Source: Sambucus nigra (lineage: Eukaryota; Streptophyta; Magnoliopsida; Dipsacales; Adoxaceae). Taken from it: a stretch of 64,000 nucleotides of DNA. Positions 57,374 to 64,000 of this stretch are shown piece after piece. A program made the translations under genes and the position numbers. The notes under the pieces were generated by a model. That model searched no databases and was not told the origin of the DNA. It was given only the letters and a program-made list of their open reading frames with translations. Position 1 is the stretch's first letter; each line of letters begins with the position of its first letter. The stretch lies in assembly GCA_949130495.1 (NCBI GenBank), contig OX422221.1, positions 150,827,741-150,891,740 of the forward strand. Reading direction: 5' to 3'.

Positions 57374-59886
57374 ATTGGTCCCGTGGGAGGCGTTGGTCCC
57401 ACCTACGGGGCCGTTCGGGGGCTGTTTCGAGTTCTCACCCTCTAACGCCATGTTTTTAACCCTAAGTGTGGAAATAAGCAAATTATCGTCGTACTCTCAA
57501 ACCGGGAGACCCGCGGCTTCGGGGTCGGTTCCTATGAGTTACGTTGGTCCTGTGGGAGGTGTTGGTGCCACCAACGGGGCCGTTCGGGGGCTGTTTTGAG
57601 TTTTCACCTTCTAACGCCATGTTTTGCTTAAGTGTAGAAATACGCAAATTACCGTCGTACTCTCAAACCGGGAGACCCACGGCTGAGGGGTCGGTTCCTT
57701 CGAGTTACGTTGGTCCCGTGGGAGGCGTTGGTGCCACCCATGGGGCCGTTCGGGGGCTGTTTCGAGTTGTCACCCTCTAACGCCATGTTTTTAAGCCTAA
57801 GTGTGGAAATAAACAAATTATCGTCGTACTCTCAAATCGGGAGACCCGCGGCTGGGGGGTCCATTCCCACGAGTTACGTTGGTCCCGTGGGAGGCGTTGG
57901 TGCCACCCACGGGGCCATTCGGGGGCTGTTTCGAGTTCTCACCCTCTAACGCCATGTTTTTAAGCCTAAGTGTGGAAATAAGCAAATTATCATCGTACTC
58001 TCAAATCGGGAAACCCACGGCTGCGGGGTCGGTTCCTACGAGTTACGTTGGTCCCGTGGGAGGCGTTGGTGCCACCCACGGGGCCGTTCGGGGGCTATTT
58101 CGAGTTCTCACCCTCTAACGCCATGTTTTTAACCCTAAGTGTGGAAATAAGACAATTATCGTCGTACTCTCAAACCGGGAGACCCGCGGCTGCGGGGTCG
58201 GTTCCTACGAGTTACGTTGGTCCCGTGGGAGGTGTTGGTGCCACCCACGGGGCCGTTCGGGGGCTGTTTCGAGTTCTCACCCTCTAACGCCATGTTTTTA
58301 AGCCTAAGTGTGGAAATAAGTAAATTATCTTCGTACTCTCAAATCGGGAGACCCGCGGCTGCGGGGTCGGTTCCTACGAGTTACGTTAGTCCCGTGGGAG
58401 GCGTTGGTGCCTCCCACGGGGCCGTTCGGGGGCTGTTTGGAGTTCTCACCCTCTAACGCCATGTTTTCAAGCCTAAGTGTGGAAATAAGTAAACTACCGT
58501 CGTACTCTCAAACCGGGACACCCGCGGTTGCGGGGTCGGTTCCCACGAGTTACGTTGGTCCCGTGGTAGGCGTTGGTGCCACCCACGGGGCCGTTCGGGG
58601 GTATTTCGAGTTCTCACCCTCTAACGCCATGTTTTCAAGCCTAAGTGTGGAAATAAGCAAATTGTCGTCGTACTCTCAAACCGGGAGACCCGCGGCTGTG
58701 GGGTTGGTTCCTACGAGTTACGTTTGTCCCGTGGTGCCACCCATGGGGCCGTTCGGGGGCTGTTTCAAGTTGTCACCCTCTAACGCCATGTTTTGCTTTT
58801 GTGTAGAAATACGCAAATTACGGTCGTACTCTCAAACCGGGAGACCCGCGGCTGCGGAGTCGGTTCCTACGAGTTACGTTGGTCCCGTGGGAGGCGTTGG
58901 TGCCACCCACGGGGCCGTTCGGGGGCTGTTTCGAGTTCTGACCCTCTAACCCCATGTTTTCAAGCCTAAGTGTGGAAATAAGTAAACTACTGTCTCACTG
59001 TCAAACCGGGTGACCCGCGGCTGCGGGATCCGTTCACACGAGTTACGTTGGTCCCATGGGAGGTGTTGGTGCCACCCACGGGGCCGTTCGGGGGCTGTTT
59101 CGAGTTTTCACCCTCTAACGCCATGTTTTTCTTAAGTGTAGAAATACGCAAATTACCGTCGTACTCTCAAACCGGGAGACCCGCGGCTGTGGGGTCGGTT
59201 CCTACGAATTACGTTGGTCCCGTGGGAGGCGTTGGTGCCACCCACGGGGCCGTTCGGGGCCTGTTTCGAGTTCTCACTCTCTAACGCCATGTTTTTAAGC
59301 CTAAGTGTGGAAATAAGCAAATTATCCTCGTACTCTCAAACCGGGAGACCCGCGTCTATGGGTTCGGTTCCTACGAGTTATGTTGGTCCCGTGGGAGGTG
59401 TTCGTGCCACCCACGGGGCCGTTCGGGGGCTGTTTCGAGTTCTCACCCTCTAACGCCATGTTTTTAAGCCTAAGTGTGGAAATAAGCAAATTATCATCGT
59501 ACTCTCAAACCGGGAGACCCGCGATTGCGGGGTCGGTTCCTACGAGTTACGTTGGTCCCGTGGGAGGCGTTGGTGCCACCCACAGGGCCGTTCGGGGGCT
59601 GTTTCGAGTTCTCACCCTCTAACGCCATGTTTTCAAGCCTAAGTGTTGAAAAAAGAAAACTACCGTCGTACTCTCAAACCGGGAGACCCGCGGCTGCGGG
59701 GTCCGTTCCCACGAGTTACGTTGGTCCCGTGGGAGGTGTTGGTGCCACCCACGGGGCCGTTCGGGGGCTGTTTCGAGTTGTCACCCTCTAACGCCATGTT
59801 TTGCTTAAGTGTAGAAATACGCAAATTACCGTCTTACTCTCAAATTGGGAGACCCGCGGCTGCGGGGTCGGTTCCTACGAGTTACG

Positions 59887-62800
59887 TTCGTCCCGTGGGA
59901 GGCGTTGGTGCCACCCACGGGGCCGTTCGGGGGCTGTTTCAAGTTCTCACCCTCTAACACAATGTTTTCAAGCCTAAGTGTGGAAATAAGCAAATTATCG
60001 TCGTACTCTCAAACCGGGAGACCCGCGGCTGCGGGGTCGGTTCCTACAAGTTACGTTGGTCCCGTGGGAGGCGTTGGTGCCACCCACGGGGCCGTTCGGG
60101 GGCTGTTTCGAGTTCTCACCTTCTAACGCCATGTTTTCAAGCCTAAGTGTGGAAATAAGCAAACTACCGTCGTACTCTCAAACCGGGAGACCCACGGCTG
60201 CGGGGTCGGTTCCTACGAGTTACGTTGGTCCCGTGGGAGGCGGTGGTGCCACCCACGGGTCCGTTCGGGGCTGTTTCGAGTTTTCACCCTCTAACGCCAT
60301 GTTTTGCTTAAGTGTAGAAATACGCAAATTATCGTCGTACTCTCAAACCGGGAGACCCGCGGCAGTGGGGTCGGTTCCTACGAGTTACGTTGGTCCCGTG
60401 GGAGGCGTTAGTGCCACCCACGGGGCCGTTCGTGGGATGTTTCGAGTTCTCACCCTCTAACGCCATGTTTTTAAGCCTAAGTGTGGAAATAAGCAAACTA
60501 CCGTCGTACTCTCAAACCGGGAGACCCGCGGCAGCGGGGTCCGTTCCCACGAGTTAGGTTGGCCCCGTGGGAGGCGTTGGTGCCACCCACGGGGCCGTTC
60601 GGGGGCTGTTTCTAGTTCTCACCATCTAACGCCATGTTTTCAAGCCTAAGTGTGGAAATAAGCAACTTATCATCGTACTCTCAAACCGGGAGACCCGCGG
60701 CTGCGGGGACCGTTCCCACGAGTTACGTTGGTCCTGTGGGAGGTGTTGGTGCCACCCACGGGGCCGTTCGGGGGCTGATTCGAGTTTTCACCCTCTAACG
60801 CCATGTTTTGCTTAAGTGTAGAAATACACAAATTACCGTCGTACCCTCAAACTAGGAGACCCGCGGCTGTGGGGTCGGTTCCTACGAGTTACGTTGGTCC
60901 CGTGGGAGGCGTTGGTGCCACCCATGGGGCCGTTCGGGGGCTGTTTCGAGTTCTCACCCTCTAACGCAATGTTTTTAAGCCTAAGTGTGGAAATAAGAAA
61001 ATTATCGTCGTACTCTCAAACCGGGAGACCCGCGGCTGCGGGGTCCGTTCCTACGAGTTACGTTGGTCCCGTGGGAGGCGTTGGTGCCACCCACGGGGCC
61101 GTTCGGGGGCTGTTTCGAGTTCTCACCCTCTAACACCATGTTTTCAAGCCTAAGTGTGGAAATAAGCAAATTATCGTCGTACTCTCAAACCGGGAGACCC
61201 CCGGCTGCGGGGTCGGTTCCTACGAGTTACGTTGGTCCCGTGGGAGGCGTTGGTGCCACCCACGGGGCTGTTCGGGGGCTGTTTCGAGTTCTCACCCTCT
61301 AACACCATGTTTTCAAGCCTAAGTGTTGAACTAAGCAAACTACCGTCGTACTCTCAAATCGGGAGACCCGCGGCTGCGGGGTCCACTCCAACGAGTTACG
61401 TTGGTCCCGTGGGAGGCGTTGGTGCCACCCACGGAGCCGTTCGGGGGCTGTTTCGAGTTCTCACCCTCTAACGCCATGTTTTTAAGCCTAAGTGTGCAAA
61501 TAAGCAAATTATCATCGTACTCTCAAATCGGGAGACCCCCGGCTGCTGGGTCGGTTCCTACGAGTTACGTTGGTCCCGTGGGAGGCGTTGGTGCCACCCA
61601 CGGGGCCGTTCGGGGGCTGTTTCGAGTTCTCACCCTCTAACGCCATGTTTTCAAGCCTAAGCGTTGAAATAAGCAAACTACTGTCGTACTCTCAAACCGG
61701 GAGACCCGCGGCTGCGGGGTCAGTTCCTACGAGTTACGTTGGTCCCGTGTGAGGCGTTGGTGCCACCCACGGGGCCGTTCGGGGGCTGTTTCGAGTTCTC
61801 ACCCTCTAACGCCATTTTTTAAAGCTTAAGTGTGGAAATAAGAAAATTATTGTCGTACTCTCAAACCGGGAGACCCGCGGCTGCGGGGTCGGTTCCTACG
61901 AGTTACGTTCGTCCCGTGGGAGGCGTTGGTACCACCCACGGGGCCGTTCGGGGGCTGTTTCGAGTTCTCACCCTCTAACGCCATGTTTTCAAGCCTAAGT
62001 GTGGGAATAAGCAAATTATGGTCGTACTCTCAAACCGAGAGACTCGCGGCTGCGGGGTCCGTTCCCACGAGTTACGTTGGTCCCGTGGGAGGCGTTGGTG
62101 CCACCCACGGGGCCGTTCCGGTGCTGTTTCGAGTTCTCACCCTCTAACGCCATGTTTTCAAGCCTAAGTGTGGAAATAAGCAAATTATGGTCGTACTCTC
62201 AAACCGAGAGACCCGCGGCTGCGGGGTCGGTTCCTACGAGTTACGTTGGTCCCGTGGGAGGCGTTGGTGCCACCCACGGGGCCGTTCGGGGGCTGTTTCG
62301 AGTTCTCACCCTCTAACGCCATGTTTTCAAGCCTAAGTGTGGAAATAAGCAAACTACCGTCGTACTCTCAAACCGGGAGACCCGTGGCTGCGGGGTCGGT
62401 TCCTACGAGTTACGTTGGTCCCGTGGGAGGCGGTGGTGCCACCCACGGGACCGTTCGGGGCTGTTTCGAGTTTTCACCCTCTAACGCCATGTTTTGCTTA
62501 AGTGTAGAAATACGCAAATTATCGTCGTACTCTCAAACCGGGAGACCCGCGGCTGCGGGGTCGGTTCCTACGAGTTACGTTGGTCCCGTGGGAGGCGTTG
62601 GTGCCACCCACGGGGCCGTTCGGGGGATGTTTCGAGTTCTCACCCTCTAACGCCATGTTTTTAAGCCTAAGTGTGGAAATAAGCAAACTACCGTCGTATT
62701 CTCAAACCGGGAGACCCGCGGCTGCGGGGTCCGTTCCTACGAGTTAGGTTGGTCCCGTGGGAGGCGTCGGTGCCTCCCACAGGGCCGTTCGGGGGCTGTT

Positions 62801-64000
62801 TTTAGTTCTCACCCTCTAACACCATATTTTCAAGCCTAAGTGTGGAAATAAGCAACTTATCATCGTACTCTCAAACCGGGAGACCCGCGACTGCGGGGAC
62901 CGTTCCCATGAGTTACGTTGGTCCTGTGGGAGGTGTTGGTTCCACCCACGGGGCCGTTCGGGGGCTGTTTCGAGTTTTCACCCTCTAACGCCATGTTTTG
63001 CTTAAGTGTAGAAATACGCAAATTACCATCGTACCCTCAAACTGGGAGACCCGCGGCTGTGGGGTCGGTTCCTACGAGTTACGTTGGTCCCGTGGGAGGC
63101 GTTGGTGCCACCCATGGGGCCGTTCGGGGGCTGTTTCGAGTTCTCACCCTCTAACGCAATGTTTTTAAGCCTAAATGTGGAAATAAGAAAATTATCATCG
63201 TACTCTCAAACCGGGAGACCCGCGGCTACGGGGTCCGTTCCTACGAGTTACGTTGGTCCCGTGGGAGGCGTTGGTGCCACCCACGGGGCCGTTCGGGGGC
63301 TGTTTCGAGTTCTCACCCTCTAACGCCATGTTTTCAAGCCTAAGTGTGGAAATAAGCAAATTATCGTCGTACTCTCAAACCGGGAGACCCACGGCTGCGG
63401 GGTCGGTTCCTACGAGTTACGTTGGTCCCGTGGGAGGCGTTGGTGCCACCCACGGGGCCGTTCGGGGGCTGTTTTGAGTTCTCACCCTCTAACGCCATGT
63501 TTTCAAGCCTAAGTGTTGAACTAAGCAAAGTACCATTGTACTCTCAAATCGGGAGACCCGCGGCTGCGGGGTCCATTCCAACGAGTTACGTTGGTCCCGT
63601 GGGAGGCGTTGGTGCCACCCACGGAGCCGTTCGGGGGCTGTTTCGAGTTCTCACCCTCTAACGCGATGTTTTTAAGCCTAAGTGTGGAAATAAGCAAATT
63701 ATCATCGTACTCTCAAATCGGGAGACCCGCGGCTGCGGGGTCGGTTCCTACGAGTTACGTTGGTCCCGTGGGAGGCGTTGGTGCCACCCACGGGGCCGTT
63801 CGGGGGCTGTTTCGAGTTCTCACCCTCTAACGCCATGTTTTCAAGCCTAAGTGTGGAAATAAGCAAACTACTGTCATACTCTCAAACCGGGAGACCCGCG
63901 GCTGCGGGGTCAGTTCCTACGAGTTACGTTGGTCCCGTGGGAGGCGTTGGTGCCACCCACGGGGCCGTTCGGGGGCTGTTTCGAGTTCTCACCCTCTAAC
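59887..64000. repeat. 2190-bp (13-monomer) higher-order duplication at the right end
   Basis: Distinctive monomers recur with a constant 2190-bp offset. One is the short 'cgttcggggctgtttcg' unit with 'gaggcggtggtgcc', at about 60240 and 62430. Others are 'taagaaaattatc' at about 60996 and 63186, and 'gtgttgaactaagcaaa' at about 61324 and 63514. The second copy continues to the window edge, so further copies may follow. Confidence 0.8.

Larger units (their letters stand above)
42050..64000. repeat. Satellite DNA array, monomer 166-169 bp, about 130 head-to-tail copies
   Basis: From 42050 to the window end every stretch is a variant of one monomer. Landmarks are 'gagacccgcggctgcggg', 'acgagttacgttggtcccg', 'gccacccacggggccgttcg', 'gagttctcaccctctaacg' and 'ggaaataagcaaattatcg'. 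All copies have the same orientation. Typical spacings are 166, 168 and 169 bp, depending on subtype. A consensus counted by eye is about 57% GC with about 15 CpG per monomer. It splits into a GC-rich core of about 110 bp and an AT-rich stretch of about 60 bp. Copies differ by a few percent and fall into recurrent subtypes. The array is cut by the right window edge. No similarity to the three retrotransposon tandem repeats in this window was seen. The size class fits plant centromeric or other heterochromatic satellites, but no direct evidence of location exists in the sequence. Confidence 0.97.

Noticed and set aside
42474..63999. Dozens of overlapping 78-79 codon open frames in the satellite (MVPWEALVPPTGPFGG-type)
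   Set aside because: They repeat with the monomer, begin with TTG rather than ATG, and shift frame from copy to copy because 166 and 169 are not multiples of three. Open frames also exist on the other strand. This is an effect of the repeat, not a gene family.
42050..64000. CRISPR-like array
   Set aside because: The units are contiguous 166-169 bp monomers with no spacers, in a plant genome.
42050..64000. Origin of the satellite from one of the retrotransposon tandem repeats in this window
   Set aside because: Unit lengths are close (167 and 175 bp), but I could find no shared sequence with the 49-, 167- or 175-bp units.
42050..64000. tRNA-derived origin of the satellite (ggttcctacgag as B box)
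   Set aside because: The match to GGTTCGANTCC is poor and no A box or cloverleaf can be drawn.

Overview
This window looks like repeat-rich nuclear heterochromatin of a flowering plant. Every recognisable coding stretch belongs to plant LTR retrotransposons: Ty3/gypsy of the Tat/Ogre group, and Ty1/copia-type gag. The final third is a tandem satellite. I found no intact host gene, tRNA, rRNA or CRISPR array. Nearly all coding remnants carry stops or frameshifts, so they are called pseudogenes. The species cannot be named from the sequence.

Layout. (1) 1-4531 holds the 3' part of a gypsy-like element (called G3 here). It has an antisense plant-mobile-domain (PMD) gene remnant, a three-copy 175-bp tandem repeat, a purine-rich tract and a candidate 3' LTR. 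(2) 4868-39105 is one old Tat-type gypsy element (G1), delimited by related LTRs and opened up by nested insertions. Its gag is split by Copia-A (6393-18118, target duplication TTCAT). The 5' LTR of Copia-A is in turn split by Copia-B (7331-14408, target duplication AAAGG). With Copia-B removed, the two Copia-A LTRs are each 1139 bp. Both copia elements carry gag-like sequence and no pol. G1 continues with gag end, protease and the start of RT, then breaks near 19615. A second Tat/Ogre-like pol (G2) follows: protease, RT, RNase H, a second archaeal-type RNase H and integrase (about 21310-26170). G2 also has an antisense PMD remnant and two tandem-repeat blocks (about 49 bp and 167 bp). G1 resumes with its own antisense ORF (about 33985-37139) and 3' LTR. 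That LTR contains a foreign LTR plus 13 bases of primer-binding site, inserted in reverse and flanked by an 84-85 bp duplication. (3) 39106-42049 holds a reverse-oriented relative of the copia elements, cut off at its internal end. (4) 42050 to the window end is about 22 kb (about 130 monomers) of a head-to-tail satellite. It is about 57% GC and CpG-rich, with 166-169 bp monomers that each carry a 36-bp imperfect dyad. It shows several layers of higher-order organisation.

How it fits together. The order of events can be read from nesting and LTR divergence: G1 first, then Copia-A (LTRs about 11% different by eye), then Copia-B (about 6%). The satellite is the most striking object. Its length and higher-order structure are typical of plant centromeric or heterochromatic satellites, while its high GC content is not. 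The gypsy elements show 3'-UTR tandem repeats of a kind known to seed plant satellites. None of the three seen here resembles the 42-64 kb satellite in sequence.
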